Both the position numbers and the translations under genes were made by a program. From Lactobacillus sp. CBA3606 (lineage in GTDB: Bacteria; Bacillota; Bacilli; Lactobacillales; Lactobacillaceae), in the NCBI RefSeq assembly GCF_002970935.1, contig NZ_CP027194.1:620001-684000 (forward strand): 64,000 nt of DNA. Reading direction: 5' to 3'. Positions 24,610-33,712 of the stretch are shown in pieces; the stretch's first letter is position 1, and every line of letters starts with the position of its first letter. The notes under the pieces were generated by a model. That model worked only from the letters and a program-made list of their open reading frames with translations, was not told the origin of the DNA and did no database searches.

Positions 24610-26077
24610 GTTGCATTCTCCTTTCGAAGTAGTTCAAGATCCGTGAGGCAGTGAAGGTCAAGATGAAGTATAAGACCATGATGACTACAATTGGTGCCAC
24701 CCCACGATAGGTATCTGAACGGACGATATTGCTTTGATAGATTAATTCGGTTACCCCAATAATTGACACAATAGAACTATCCTTAATTAAGGTAATAAAT
24801 TCATTCCCTAAGGATGGCCAAATGTTCTTCAAGGCTTGTGGTAAAATCACGTACCGCATAGTGCGCCCGTTTGACATTCCTAAACTACGAGCAGCTTCAG
24901 TTTGACCAACATCAACAGAATTAATCCCGCCCCGAATGTATTCGGCCACGTAAGCTCCAGAGTTTAATGAAATCGCAATAATCCCGGACGTTAATGCCGG
25001 TAGATTAACGAATAACCCTAAACCAAAGTAAACGAACATGACTTGAACCATCATTGGCGTCCCACGAATAAATTCAACGTAGGCCGTGGCGATCCACCGT
25101 AAGATGGTCTTGAAAACGCCACCTTTAGCCATCCGTGCTAAGGCCAAGATAATCCCAATGATAAATCCGAAGAAGACCGAACAAACGGTAATAATTAACG
25201 TATATTCAATCCCCGTCAAGAAAGCCTGCCAGTAATGACCCATTGAAGTATTAACCGTATTCGTTTTTAAGTATTTGCCGGCAGTTGGCAAGTACGTCTT
25301 TTTAACCAGCTTTTCCTGCTTAATTTCGGCAACAGTCTGATTAACTTTGTTAACTAAGCTTGTAGAACCCTTCCGAAAAGCAATTGCTGAACTTGTTGCG
25401 GAAGAACTCATATTAAATTTACTTGGAATCGCCGCTAATTGCTTGTTGTTAGCAACGTAGGCTTCTGCGGATGGTTTTTCCATCGCAACGCCGTCAATTT
25501 TATGACTTTGTAAGGCTAGGATTAAGTCTGACTGCGACGTCATCCCTTTAACTTGTGTATTTTTAGTTTGCTTTTTAGCAGCATTATATTGGGTCGTCCC
25601 GGTTTGCGCCCCTAGCGTTCCCCCATTAAATGAATCCTTATTCTTATACTTGGCCGCGTCCGTCTTGTTAATAACGATATCATAGCCACCTTGATAATAA
25701 GTATTCGTAAACGCGACATTTTTACGTCGTGCGGGCGTTGGATTCATCCCAGAAATAATCATATCAACTTTCCCTGTTTGCAGGGCAACCAATAGTGAAT
25801 CAAATGACATTGACTTGATTTTCAGCTTCACACCTAAATCTTTAGCCACTTTTTGTCCAATCTGGACATCCATCCCAACGACTTTACTCTTACCATTGAC
25901 CGTCGCTTGAAATTCATAAGGCGGATAGTCTGGCGAAGTTCCCATGACTAGGACACCCTTTTTTTGAATATCTTGTAACGAGGTATCAGCGGCCTGTGCT
26001 GATTGCGTCCCTAATGGGAGTACCAGCATGACTAACGCCGTTATAATTGCTAATAATAATCCAACTCTTTTTTTCAT
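24602..26077 (-). CDS. glnP: Fused amino-acid binding protein and permease (GlnPH type)
   Basis: The 491-residue product starts with a signal peptide (about 1-29, ending AQAA), followed by one solute-binding domain (about 35-265: [46 protein letters not shown]) and a permease domain of about five membrane segments (about 285-485) with the [22 protein letters not shown] coupling motif. This is the GlnPH arrangement of lactic acid bacteria, here with a single binding domain. It delivers substrate directly to its own channel and uses the ATPase encoded after it. Start: ATG 26077 after AAGGAGAA. An AT-rich promoter with repeated GCATAAATA-like elements lies upstream. Confidence 0.93.
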   Translation of the reverse strand: MKKRVGLLLAIITALVMLVLPLGTQSAQAADTSLQDIQKKGVLVMGTSPDYPPYEFQATVNGKSKVVGMDVQIGQKVAKDLGVKLKIKSMSFDSLLVALQTGKVDMIISGMNPTPARRKNVAFTNTYYQGGYDIVINKTDAAKYKNKDSFNGGTLGAQTGTTQYNAAKKQTKNTQVKGMTSQSDLILALQSHKIDGVAMEKPSAEAYVANNKQLAAIPSKFNMSSSATSSAIAFRKGSTSLVNKVNQTVAEIKQEKLVKKTYLPTAGKYLKTNTVNTSMGHYWQAFLTGIEYTLIITVCSVFFGFIIGIILALARMAKGGVFKTILRWIATAYVEFIRGTPMMVQVMFVYFGLGLFVNLPALTSGIIAISLNSGAYVAEYIRGGINSVDVGQTEAARSLGMSNGRTMRYVILPQALKNIWPSLGNEFITLIKDSSIVSIIGVTELIYQSNIVRSDTYRGVAPIVVIMVLYFILTFTASRILNYFERRMQHA

Positions 26078-26111
26078 AAGCGTTCTCCTTGTTTTTGGTT
26101 TACAAGAACAA

Positions 26112-26140
26112 AGTATAAACGCTTATGATTATTTATGCAA
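26112..26140 (-). promoter_or_regulatory. Promoter of the amino-acid ABC transporter operon
   Basis: On the minus strand TTGCAT (26140-26135), a 17-bp spacer and TATACT (26117-26112). The -35 lies within one of three GCATAAATA-like repeats extending to about 26192. Confidence 0.65.
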
Positions 26141-26270
26141 GTAATTTTGATTATTTCTTTTCTTTATGCATAAAAATGCTATTTATACGATTTTTAATGT
26201 ATATAAAGCGGATAACTGACAAATGCGCTAAAATTTGCTATGATTAGCCATAATTGAAAGGAATGATTGG

Positions 26271-26444
26271 ATGAGTTTAAAAGTTCAGCGTCAAGACAAC
26301 CTCGACAAATTATTCGATAAATTTGCGATTGGTCCCGATGACAAGGATAAATTAACAACTAAAGCGATTCAAACAACAATTGATGAACATGCTAACCGGC
26401 AAACGGTTGAACCTAAGCCTAAGGATCAAACAACCAAAAAATAG
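26271..26444 (+). CDS. Small charged protein (57 residues), unknown function
   Basis: This short gene encodes MSLKVQRQDNLDKLFDKFAI and ends EPKPKDQTTKK. It is highly charged, probably helical in the middle, with no Cys and no membrane segment. GAAAGGA lies about 10 bases before the ATG and a strong terminator follows 10 bp after the stop, so it is a complete unit between the divergent transporter operon and the next minus-strand gene. I do not recognise the family. Confidence 0.7.
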   Translation: MSLKVQRQDNLDKLFDKFAIGPDDKDKLTTKAIQTTIDEHANRQTVEPKPKDQTTKK

Positions 26445-26452
26445 GCTAATTT

Positions 26453-26498
26453 AAAAAATGACAAGTTTAAGACGAAAGTCTCAAACTTGTCATTTTTT
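26453..26498 (+). terminator. Terminator of the 57-residue gene
   Basis: AAAAAATGACAAGTTT pairs with AACTTGTCATTTTTT around a GACGAAAGTC hairpin tip. Confidence 0.92.
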
Positions 26499-26630
26499 AG
26501 TCGGTCGATAACTGAACAACTTCACTGAATAGTGCCAGTTCAGCAAATTGCTTGGTCACTTTTAAATGTTGTGCATACTTTTGAGCTAGGTCTGGCTGAA
26601 CTGCATTAGTTCCCGGTGTAAATAAAAAAA
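26497..26630 (-). pseudogene. Possible 3' fragment of a lost gene
   Basis: On the minus strand an open frame without start reads LFTPGTNAVQPDLAQKYAQ and ends VVQLSTD before a TAA at 26497-26499. Its composition is protein-like but it begins inside the terminator of the gene at 26678 and has no ribosome site. It may be the tail of a decayed gene or a chance frame. No family recognised. Confidence 0.25.
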
Positions 26631-26650
26631 GCAGTGATTTTCATCACTGC
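26624..26650 (-). terminator. Terminator of the Fe-S-type protein gene
   Basis: GCAGTGAT (26631-26638) pairs with ATCACTGC (26643-26650); seven T follow on the minus strand. Confidence 0.88.
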
Positions 26651-26677
26651 CACTTAGTCCTTGAGTTAAATTTTTAA

Positions 26678-27085
26678 TTAGCAAATTTTGGTCCCAATAG
26701 TTTGCATCTTTTCACGCCGTTCAGCTTCTGTTTCAGGGCTAACGTTCCGCCAGTCAACTACTGATAACGCGCCGTCTAGCATCCCACTGTCATCTTTTAA
26801 GGCCAGGGCATTGTGCCAACGTGAGATAGTCAACCCATTACCAAGAAAATCTTCATCTGCTGGTGCGGTTGCCATGTCATAATCGGCATTATTTTCCAAT
26901 GCTATCGTATAATCTGGATCAGCCTGCTTCAAAATAACTAATTGGAACTTATTCCCAATTGCACAGCTACCACCCAAACTAGAGTATTTATTGGAACCAT
27001 CATCAGTCGTCAGAATAACACGGCTCCCAGCTGGAATCTTATCTGCCAAATAGGCCTGTGCGTCATCTTTAATGTTAATCTTCAT
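26678..27085 (-). CDS. HesB/IscA-like iron-sulfur cluster biosynthesis family protein
   Basis: The 135-residue product starts MKINIKDDAQAYLADKI and has the fold pattern of the HesB/YadR family of lactic acid bacteria (RVILTTDDGSNKYSS ... ALENNADYDM ... ISRWHNALALKDDSGML DGAL). The canonical IscA three-Cys set is not present: I see one Cys in GGSCAIG and one at the very C-terminus (TKIC). A role as cluster carrier is therefore uncertain. Start set at ATG 27085, 8 bases after AAAGGGTG; an in-frame GTG that is part of the ribosome site is unlikely. Confidence 0.6.
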   Translation of the reverse strand: MKINIKDDAQAYLADKIPAGSRVILTTDDGSNKYSSLGGSCAIGNKFQLVILKQADPDYTIALENNADYDMATAPADEDFLGNGLTISRWHNALALKDDSGMLDGALSVVDWRNVSPETEAERREKMQTIGTKIC

Positions 27086-27186
27086 CGTCAACACCCTTTC
27101 AATTACAACAATTTAGTTGTGCACAACTCTTCTACACTTAATAATATAACGCAGACCGGATGAAATTGCAAACAAGATGATTTCAG

Positions 27187-27233
27187 CAAAAAAAGCCATG
27201 ATTTCAACGCTTGTCTGCGTCGGAATCATGGCT
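27187..27233 (-). terminator. Terminator of the ysxC/MazG-like operon
   Basis: AGCCATGATTTC (27194-27205) pairs with GGAATCATGGCT (27222-27233) around a second small hairpin; a seven-T run follows on the minus strand. Confidence 0.85.
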
Positions 27234-27252
27234 AAACTAACTATTACGCCAC

Positions 27253-27549
27253 TTACTTGGGCGCTTTATCGTTAGGATATTTCTGATTAAGTTTGGCAAT
27301 ATTTTGTTGCGCAACGTCATCAAATGGAATATCAGCCCACTCGGCAACTTGCGACAGATACCATAAAACATCGCCCATTTGCTTCGTTAGCTGGTCTTTA
27401 TTCAAGCTCTTACCATGGAACGTATATTTTTTAACTAAATCAACTACTTGACCGGTCTCAGAAGCTAAGCCTAACGATAAATTCGTTAAAACTTGTTCAT
27501 TACCGTAAAGTGTTCGATTTGCTAAAGCTTGATAGTCATTAAATTCCAA
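27253..27549 (-). CDS. MazG-like nucleotide pyrophosphohydrolase-family protein
   Basis: The 98-residue product has the all-helical MazG core: YQALANRTLYG, then LGLASETGQVVDLVKKYTFHG (about 26-46) and QMGDVLWYLSQVAEWA (about 57-72). The family hydrolyses NTPs to NMP and pyrophosphate using an ExxE...ExxD set of metal ligands. Here the pattern reads E-T-G-Q and Q-M-G-D, so two of the four acidic positions are Gln, and activity is doubtful or altered. Its ATG lies 2 bp after the ysxC stop, so the two are cotranscribed. Confidence 0.75.
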   Translation of the reverse strand: MEFNDYQALANRTLYGNEQVLTNLSLGLASETGQVVDLVKKYTFHGKSLNKDQLTKQMGDVLWYLSQVAEWADIPFDDVAQQNIAKLNQKYPNDKAPK

Positions 27550-27551
27550 TC

Positions 27552-28145
27552 CTACTTGCCTCCTACTGTATGTGCTTCAATCCACTGCCAAACAGCGTCT
27601 TTACCATCTTTCGTCTTCGCAGAAAAGGCGATAAAGTCGTCCTTTGCTTGGAACCCTAGTGTCTTTTTAATGAGACTCTCTTGCTTGTTCCACTTACCCC
27701 GCGGGATTTTATCGCTCTTAGTGGCAACCACTAGTATTGGCATCTTATAGTAACCCATCCAGTCATACATCGCTACATCATCTTTGGTGGGTGCATGGCG
27801 GGCATCGACCAAGATAATGACACCACGTAAAGTTTCACGGTTAGTTAAATAAGTTTCAATCATCTGACCAAATCTCTCACGGTCTTTTTTAGAAACTTTC
27901 GCATAGCCATAGCCAGGAACGTCAACAAAGTACAGTTGTTCCTCAATTTTGTAAAAATTCAGCGTCTGCGTCTTCCCGGGTTGCCCCGACGTCCGCGCAT
28001 AGCTATTGCGGTTGATCAACACATTGATCAATGATGACTTTCCAACATTGGAACGCCCTGACAACGCAATTTCTGGATAGCCAGTCATTGGATATTGGCT
28101 GGGCGCGACCGCGCTCATGACAAGTTCTACGTTATGCACTTCCAT
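27552..28145 (-). CDS. engB: Ribosome biogenesis GTPase YsxC/EngB
   Basis: The 197-residue product is a small TrmE-Era-Obg-type GTPase: P-loop [15 protein letters not shown] (about 28-42), G3 [14 protein letters not shown] (about 73-86) and G4 [11 protein letters not shown] (about 144-154). YsxC is required for 50S subunit assembly. I chose ATG 28145 after AAGGGAGC; a TTG one codon earlier is less well placed. It follows clpX at a distance of about 170 bp on the same strand, the usual clpX-ysxC order in Firmicutes. Confidence 0.95.
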   Translation of the reverse strand: MEVHNVELVMSAVAPSQYPMTGYPEIALSGRSNVGKSSLINVLINRNSYARTSGQPGKTQTLNFYKIEEQLYFVDVPGYGYAKVSKKDRERFGQMIETYLTNRETLRGVIILVDARHAPTKDDVAMYDWMGYYKMPILVVATKSDKIPRGKWNKQESLIKKTLGFQAKDDFIAFSAKTKDGKDAVWQWIEAHTVGGK

Positions 28146-28244
28146 CAAAATAGCTCCCTTACCAAATAGTCTTTTTCCATTCTAACACATTTCGTCCGTC
28201 ACATATTGCATTCAAACTAAAGCAAAAAGGGCCTAAACAGCATT

Positions 28245-28278
28245 CAAGACCGTGATGCCCAAAGTCACCGCGGTCTTG
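28245..28278 (-). terminator. Probable terminator of clpX
   Basis: CAAGACCG (28245-28252) pairs with CGGTCTTG (28271-28278). The T-run on the minus strand is delayed, so part of transcription may read through into ysxC. Confidence 0.5.
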
Positions 28279-28313
28279 AAATTAATTTAATTCACTTTAA
28301 TTAATTTTGCTAC

Positions 28314-29579
28314 TTAAGACGCCTTCTGATCGGCCAAAACCAGTTCTGGTTCAGCGTGATCTTCGACTGTAGCCTCATTAATAATCACTTTTTTAACGTC
28401 TTTGCGACTTGGAATATCAAACATAATATCCCGCATTGTATCTTCAATGATTGACCGTAAGCCTCGCGCACCCGTATTACGAGCTAACGCTTCACGTGCG
28501 ATTGCTTGTAGGGCTTCTGGTTTAAAGTCTAACTCGGCATCATCTAATGCAATCAATCGTTGATATTGTTTAACTAAAGCATTCTTAGGTTCTGTTAAAA
28601 TCCGGACCAAATCAGTTTCAGTTAATCGTTCTAACGCCGTTAAGATTGGCAAACGTCCAATAAATTCAGGAATTAACCCAAATTGTAATAGATCTTCGGG
28701 AACAACTTGTTGCATCAAGCTCTTCGAATCATCCAAGATGGTATTCTTGCCATCAGTATCCGTCCCAAAACCAATCGTCTTGTCACCTAGTCGTCGCTTA
28801 ACGATGTCTTCAATCCCATCAAACGCGCCCCCTACGATGAATAAGATGTTCGTCGTATCAATCTGAATGAACTCTTGTTGTGGGTGCTTACGTCCGCCCT
28901 GTGGTGGCACATTGGCAATGGTTCCTTCCAAGATCTTCAAAAGCGCTTGTTGAACCCCTTCGCCAGAAACATCTCGTGTAATCGAAACATTTTCACTCTT
29001 CTTAGCAATCTTATCAATTTCATCAATATAGATAATACCCTTTTCAGCCCGTTCAACGTCATAATCGGCGTTTTGCAACAACTTCAAAAGAATATTTTCA
29101 ACATCTTCCCCAACATAGCCAGCTTCAGTTAAGGTCGTCGCATCCGCAATAGCGAACGGCACGTCCAAAATTCGCGCTAGGCTTTGGGCTAAGAATGTCT
29201 TTCCAGAACCAGTCGGACCAACTAAACTAATATTACTTTTTTGTAATTCAGGACCTTCGTTATCTTCGTCGTCGCTCTCAGCCATCGCTTTAACACGTTT
29301 GTAGTGGTTATAGACCGCTACTGAAAGCGTCCGCTTAGCTTCATTTTGACCGATGACATATTGGTCTAATTCGTCAACGATTTCTTTAGGCGTTGGCGTA
29401 TCTGTTAATTCGTGTGAGCGTTCTTCACTGAATTCTTCATCGATTATTTCCTTACATAAATCGATACATTCATTACAGATATAAACGCCGGGTCCGGCAA
29501 CAATTTTTTTAACTTGATCTTGTGACTTGCCACAAAATGAGCAGTTAACTGGGCCATTTGTCTCGGTATTCTCAAACAT
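28314..29579 (-). CDS. clpX: ClpX, ATPase subunit of the ClpXP protease
   Basis: The 421-residue product has the N-terminal zinc-binding domain with Cys13, Cys16, Cys35 and Cys38, then the AAA+ module: Walker A GPTGSGKT (about 121-128), Walker [11 protein letters not shown], sensor motifs and the arginine finger region GRLPILTAL, and the ClpP-docking loop IGFGTD. ClpX unfolds tagged proteins and feeds them to ClpP. It follows the trigger factor gene, as in most Firmicutes. No GTG, TTG or ATG alternative fits better than the ATG at 29579. Confidence 0.97.
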   Translation of the reverse strand: MFENTETNGPVNCSFCGKSQDQVKKIVAGPGVYICNECIDLCKEIIDEEFSEERSHELTDTPTPKEIVDELDQYVIGQNEAKRTLSVAVYNHYKRVKAMAESDDEDNEGPELQKSNISLVGPTGSGKTFLAQSLARILDVPFAIADATTLTEAGYVGEDVENILLKLLQNADYDVERAEKGIIYIDEIDKIAKKSENVSITRDVSGEGVQQALLKILEGTIANVPPQGGRKHPQQEFIQIDTTNILFIVGGAFDGIEDIVKRRLGDKTIGFGTDTDGKNTILDDSKSLMQQVVPEDLLQFGLIPEFIGRLPILTALERLTETDLVRILTEPKNALVKQYQRLIALDDAELDFKPEALQAIAREALARNTGARGLRSIIEDTMRDIMFDIPSRKDVKKVIINEATVEDHAEPELVLADQKAS

Positions 29580-29751
29580 TCATTCTCACCTCATCGATGT
29601 ATTTACATAGTCTAATCATAACAGAAAATCCGGGTCAAAACCAGCTACGACCCGGTCATCTACGCTCATTACTATAACATGCGTTCATGAAAACAAAAAA
29701 TAATTTGTCCATTAAGTTTCAAAACCAACCAATTGCTTTTCAAGCAAAGAA

Positions 29752-29777
29752 AAAAGCCTTGAAGGCTAGCCTTCAAG
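29752..29777 (-). terminator. Terminator of tig
   Basis: CTTGAAGGCTAGCCTTCAAG (29758-29777) is a perfect palindrome able to form a hairpin; TTTTTTC follows on the minus strand. Confidence 0.85.
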
Positions 29778-29806
29778 ACCTCTCTAATTTTAGACCAATA
29801 AATTAA

Positions 29807-31123
29807 TTAGTCTTTATCGTCTTTTTTTTCATCAGCTTTAGCAGTTTGCTTAGCAGAATCAGTAATCATATCAACTGCTTGGCGAATTGCGATGTCATGT
29901 GACAACATATCATCAGTTAAAGCGCCACGAACAGCACCTTCTTCCATGTTGTATTGACCAGCTAAATCTTTAACTTCGGCATCAATTTCATCCTTAGATG
30001 GCTTGATGGCTTCCGCTTCAACGATGGCTTCTAAGACTAAGTTAGTCTTAACCCGACGTTCAGCGTCCGCAGCGAATTGTTGACGTAAATCATCTTCAGT
30101 TGTGCCAGTTAACTTATAATAAGTTTTAGCATCAATACCTTGTTGTTGCATGTTAGCCAAGTATTGATCCATTTGACGATGAATATCGTCTTCCTTCATG
30201 GCATCAGGAACGGCTTCAATTTCAGCATTGTCAACGGCTTGGTTTAAAGCTTCGTCTTCAATGGCATCATGAGCAGCCTTTTCTTTTTGATCTTTAAGTT
30301 CATCTTTGATTTTAGCTTTTAATTCTTCAAGTGTATCAACATCTTCGTCAACATCCTTGGCAAATTCGTCGTCTAAATCAGGGAGTTCCTTAGTTTTAAC
30401 TTCATGAACGGTAACCTTAAAGACGGCTTCTTTATCTTGAAGATCTTCAGCTTGATAATCTTTAGGGAACGTTACTTTAACGTCTTTTTCATCGCCGGCT
30501 TTAACGCCAACTAATTGGTCTTCAAAACCAGGGATGAATGAGTTAGAACCCAATTCAAGTGAATAGTTTTCTGATTCGCCACCTTCAAAAGGTTCGCCAT
30601 CAACGGAACCCTTGAAGTCAATGACAACAGTGTCGCCATTTTCAGCTGGTTGGTCTTCTTTCAAAACTAATTCAGCTTGCTTTTCACGCCGTGATTCTAA
30701 TTCAGCATCAACGTCCTTAGCATAAACACGCGTATTTTGACGCGTTACACTAAGTTCCTTGTAGTCGCCCAATTTAACATCAGGTTCAACCGTTACAACG
30801 GCCTTCAAAACCCAAGGCTTGCCTTTTTCCATGCTGTCAACATCAATCTTAGGTTGATCAACTGGTTCAATTTCAGTATCTTTAATGGCTTGTTCGTAAG
30901 CTTCAGGAAGCACAATGTTCAAAGCATCTTGATAAAGGGCTTCTTCACCATACATTTGATTGAAAATTTGACGTGGAACCTTACCCTTACGGAAACCAGG
31001 GACATTTAAGTTCTTCTTTGTGTTTTGGAAGGCTTTGTCGATTCCTTCTTTAATCTTGTCAGCACCAATTTCGAATGTTAATTCGCCTTCGTTGCCTGCT
31101 TTCTTTTCCCACTTTGCAGCCAT
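29807..31123 (-). CDS. tig: Trigger factor
   Basis: The 438-residue product is the ribosome-bound chaperone and prolyl isomerase. The N-terminal ribosome-docking signature [12 protein letters not shown] is at about residues 43-54, the FKBP domain at about 150-240 ([20 protein letters not shown]), and the C-terminal helical arms follow. The tail is rich in Lys and Asp. GGAGGA lies 8 bases before the ATG at 31123. It sits between tuf and clpX. Confidence 0.97.
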   Translation of the reverse strand: MAAKWEKKAGNEGELTFEIGADKIKEGIDKAFQNTKKNLNVPGFRKGKVPRQIFNQMYGEEALYQDALNIVLPEAYEQAIKDTEIEPVDQPKIDVDSMEKGKPWVLKAVVTVEPDVKLGDYKELSVTRQNTRVYAKDVDAELESRREKQAELVLKEDQPAENGDTVVIDFKGSVDGEPFEGGESENYSLELGSNSFIPGFEDQLVGVKAGDEKDVKVTFPKDYQAEDLQDKEAVFKVTVHEVKTKELPDLDDEFAKDVDEDVDTLEELKAKIKDELKDQKEKAAHDAIEDEALNQAVDNAEIEAVPDAMKEDDIHRQMDQYLANMQQQGIDAKTYYKLTGTTEDDLRQQFAADAERRVKTNLVLEAIVEAEAIKPSKDEIDAEVKDLAGQYNMEEGAVRGALTDDMLSHDIAIRQAVDMITDSAKQTAKADEKKDDKD

Positions 31124-31261
31124 TATATTTCCTCCGAAACATTAATATTTTCTACAATTCAAGTCAATTGCATACTTGTTAAGTTTAACCTATCAAATCC
31201 ATAAAGTAAACCAAATCAGTTAAAAAAGCGCTAGATATGGCCGGCTTATTTGCGATTTTCT

Positions 31262-31297
31262 TAAAAAAAGAGACTTGGAAGAATCTCCCAAGTCTCT
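31262..31297 (-). terminator. Terminator of tuf
   Basis: AGAGACTTGG (31269-31278) pairs with CCAAGTCTCT (31288-31297); a seven-T run follows on the minus strand. Confidence 0.9.
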
Positions 31298-31328
31298 CTT
31301 AGATGAATCAATGAAAATCAATTAGAGA

Positions 31329-32516
31329 TTAGTCATCAATTTCAGAAACAACCCCGGCACCAACCGTATGGCCACCTTCACGAACAGTGAACTTAGTACC
31401 CTTTTCAATCGCAACAGGGGAAATTAATTCAACTGTAAATGTAACGTTGTCTCCAGGCATAACCATTTCAACGCCTTCTGGTAATTCGATAACACCAGTA
31501 ACATCAGTGGTATGGAAGTAGAATTGAGGACGATAGTTTGAGAAGAATGGCGTATGACGGCCTCCTTCTTCCTTGCTCAAGATATAAACTTCACCCTTGA
31601 AGTTCTTATGAGTTTGGATCGAACCTGGCTTAGCAAGAACTTGACCACGGACAACTTGTTCGCGGTTAACACCACGAAGTAAAGCACCAACGTTATCGCC
31701 GGCTTCACCAGTGTCAAGCGTCTTACGGAACATTTCAAGACCTGTAACAGTTGACTTGAGTGTTTCGTCATGCAAACCAACGATTTCAACTTCGTCACCG
31801 ACTTTAACAGTCCCACGGTCAATACGACCAGAAGCAACTGTCCCACGACCAGTGATTGAGAAGACATCTTCAACAGGCATTAAGAAAGGCTTTTCAGTAT
31901 CACGAACTGGAGTTGGGATGTATTCATCTACAACGTCCATTAAGTGTAAGATAACCTTCTTTTGTTCTTCGTCGCCTTCAAGCGCTTTAAGTGCTGAACC
32001 GCGAAGGACAGGAATATCGTCGCCAGGAAAATCGTATTCTGAAAGTAATTCACGTACTTCCATTTCGACCAAGTCAACTAATTCGTCATCATCAACAAGA
32101 TCAGTCTTGTTCAAGAAGACAACGATGTAGTCAACACCAACTTGGCGAGCCAACAAGATGTGTTCACGCGTTTGTGGCATAGGACCATCAGTTGCGGCAA
32201 CAACTAAGATAGCACCGTCCATTTGCGCAGCACCGGTGATCATGTTTTTAACATAATCAGCATGTCCTGGGGCATCGATATGAGCGTAATGACGCTTTTC
32301 TGTTTCGTATTCAACGTGGGCAGTATTGATTGTAATACCACGTTCACGTTCTTCGGGAGCAGCATCAATTGAGGCAAAATCTTGAGCTTGAGCTAAGCCC
32401 TTTTCAGATAATACCTTTGTGATAGCAGCTGTCAAAGTAGTCTTCCCATGGTCAACGTGGCCGATAGTACCAATGTTTACATGGGGTTTTGTTCTTTCAT
32501 AATGTTCTTTTGCCAT
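31329..32516 (-). CDS. tuf: Elongation factor Tu
   Basis: The 395-residue product begins [20 protein letters not shown] and has the GTPase motifs [10 protein letters not shown] (about 19-28), DAPGHADYV (G3), NKTDLVDD (G4) and SALKAL (G5), then two beta-barrel domains. It delivers aminoacyl-tRNA to the ribosome. The start is ATG 32516 after CAGGAGG; a longer frame adds nine unsupported residues. A strong sigma-A promoter lies about 130 bp upstream, leaving a long leader. Confidence 0.98.
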   Translation of the reverse strand: MAKEHYERTKPHVNIGTIGHVDHGKTTLTAAITKVLSEKGLAQAQDFASIDAAPEERERGITINTAHVEYETEKRHYAHIDAPGHADYVKNMITGAAQMDGAILVVAATDGPMPQTREHILLARQVGVDYIVVFLNKTDLVDDDELVDLVEMEVRELLSEYDFPGDDIPVLRGSALKALEGDEEQKKVILHLMDVVDEYIPTPVRDTEKPFLMPVEDVFSITGRGTVASGRIDRGTVKVGDEVEIVGLHDETLKSTVTGLEMFRKTLDTGEAGDNVGALLRGVNREQVVRGQVLAKPGSIQTHKNFKGEVYILSKEEGGRHTPFFSNYRPQFYFHTTDVTGVIELPEGVEMVMPGDNVTFTVELISPVAIEKGTKFTVREGGHTVGAGVVSEIDD

Positions 32517-32649
32517 TAATGAAACCTCCTGTGATTTTCGCAAGAATGATGTCAGACCAAATTAATGCCCCGACAATTCTTTAGTTAATATTATACTACA
32601 TCCTAATGAAAAGGCCAAATCACTCGCCTATCACTAGGAATCCTTAAAC

Positions 32650-32678
32650 ATTATATATAGTACCATCTGGTTTGTAAA
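32650..32678 (-). promoter_or_regulatory. Promoter of tuf
   Basis: On the minus strand TTTACA (32678-32673), a 17-bp spacer and a perfect TATAAT (32655-32650). Confidence 0.8.
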
Positions 32679-32731
32679 CAGATATTATTCAAAAAGTTGA
32701 ATTTTTGTAAATTAAACGGCTTTGTTTTCAA

Positions 32732-33652
32732 TTATTGGGCAAAATCAAGGTTCAGTTGTTGAATTCGTTGCTGCATGTCAAGCATTTTCTGCCCAGTCAC
32801 CGTTAAGTTTTGGGGCACGGTCCCTGTTTGTGATGCCAATAATAAGGTCAACCAAAGTTGGGCATCCGTCATTATTTTTTCAGTTTCTGGGTATAAATAC
32901 ATCAATTGTAAGGCCAAAACTGCCTGTAAATTTTCAAACAATGTGACATCGGTTTGCGCAAATTGCTGCTGTAAGGCATGTTGAACCGTTTGACTCCCTG
33001 AATCTTGCCCCATTGCTGGCAAAGCTGCCGGAATGACTGCTAACCGCGTCTCATCGAGCCACAGAAACTGCACTGATGTTGTGACTCCCAAAGCTCGTAA
33101 GGTGTATAGGACCTCTACTCGTGACAATTGATGTAAAAATGGATCAATCAATAAAAATTTAGCAGCCGTCACATATTGCGCGTAAGTTAAATGTTGGGCA
33201 GCCAACAACTGATCATTTTGAGCGGCCACCGGTTGATCAGACAGGTGATAAAACTGGCGCATCGTCGTCTTTAAGGTTTGTTGCAAGGTCGTTGTTGCCA
33301 ATGTCTCAGCCGCCGTAATTTGCGCAAGCGTTTGCGTATACCAGCTGGTTTGGGCAATACGTAATTCTGCGGCCATACGTGCTTTAATAAATTGATGGCT
33401 TTCGAGTAAGGCGGTCAGATACAAACTCGCCGCCGCATCCGTTGCCAGATAGGTCTGTTCATATTCAGCCGCATAGGTGCTGGCCAAAGTATACTTTTGC
33501 GTAGCAACCAAGGCTGTGACTAACTGTAAATTCAACGGATAACTTTGTGTCGTTTGATAAACCGTTTCAAACAAGCTGGCGGCTGTCGACCAATCCGCTT
33601 GGTCAGCAGCAAGTTGGGCTGCTTTAAGCTGTTGTTCAGTGTTACGGGTCAT
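32732..33652 (-). CDS. TPR-like helical repeat protein
   Basis: The 306-residue product is soluble and almost entirely helical. Its N-terminal half reads as paired helices of the tetratricopeptide type (AAQLAADQADWSTAASLFETVY, then YPLNLQLVTALVATQKYTLAS). The C-terminal half is a Gln- and Leu-rich helical domain. No enzyme motif is visible, so a scaffold or binding role is likely; function unknown. The start is ATG 33652 after AAAGGAGG. It lies behind the RNase J2 gene across a short terminator-like hairpin, so it may be expressed by readthrough. Confidence 0.7.
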   Translation of the reverse strand: MTRNTEQQLKAAQLAADQADWSTAASLFETVYQTTQSYPLNLQLVTALVATQKYTLASTYAAEYEQTYLATDAAASLYLTALLESHQFIKARMAAELRIAQTSWYTQTLAQITAAETLATTTLQQTLKTTMRQFYHLSDQPVAAQNDQLLAAQHLTYAQYVTAAKFLLIDPFLHQLSRVEVLYTLRALGVTTSVQFLWLDETRLAVIPAALPAMGQDSGSQTVQHALQQQFAQTDVTLFENLQAVLALQLMYLYPETEKIMTDAQLWLTLLLASQTGTVPQNLTVTGQKMLDMQQRIQQLNLDFAQ

Positions 33653-33678
33653 TGGCGCCCTCCTTTCCATTAGTAAGC

Positions 33679-33702
33679 AAAAAAGCCGGGAAATTCCCGA
33701 CT
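33679..33702 (-). terminator. Terminator-like hairpin after rnjB
   Basis: Near-palindrome GCCGGGAAATTCCCGAC followed on the minus strand by a T-run, 12 bp after the rnjB stop and about 30 bp before the next gene; likely partial termination. Confidence 0.6.
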
Positions 33703-33712
33703 AATTGCTTGC

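Noticed and set aside
31711-32130. Plus-strand Ser-rich frame opposite tuf
   Set aside because: Shadow of the highly biased tuf codons; low-complexity translation and no ribosome site.
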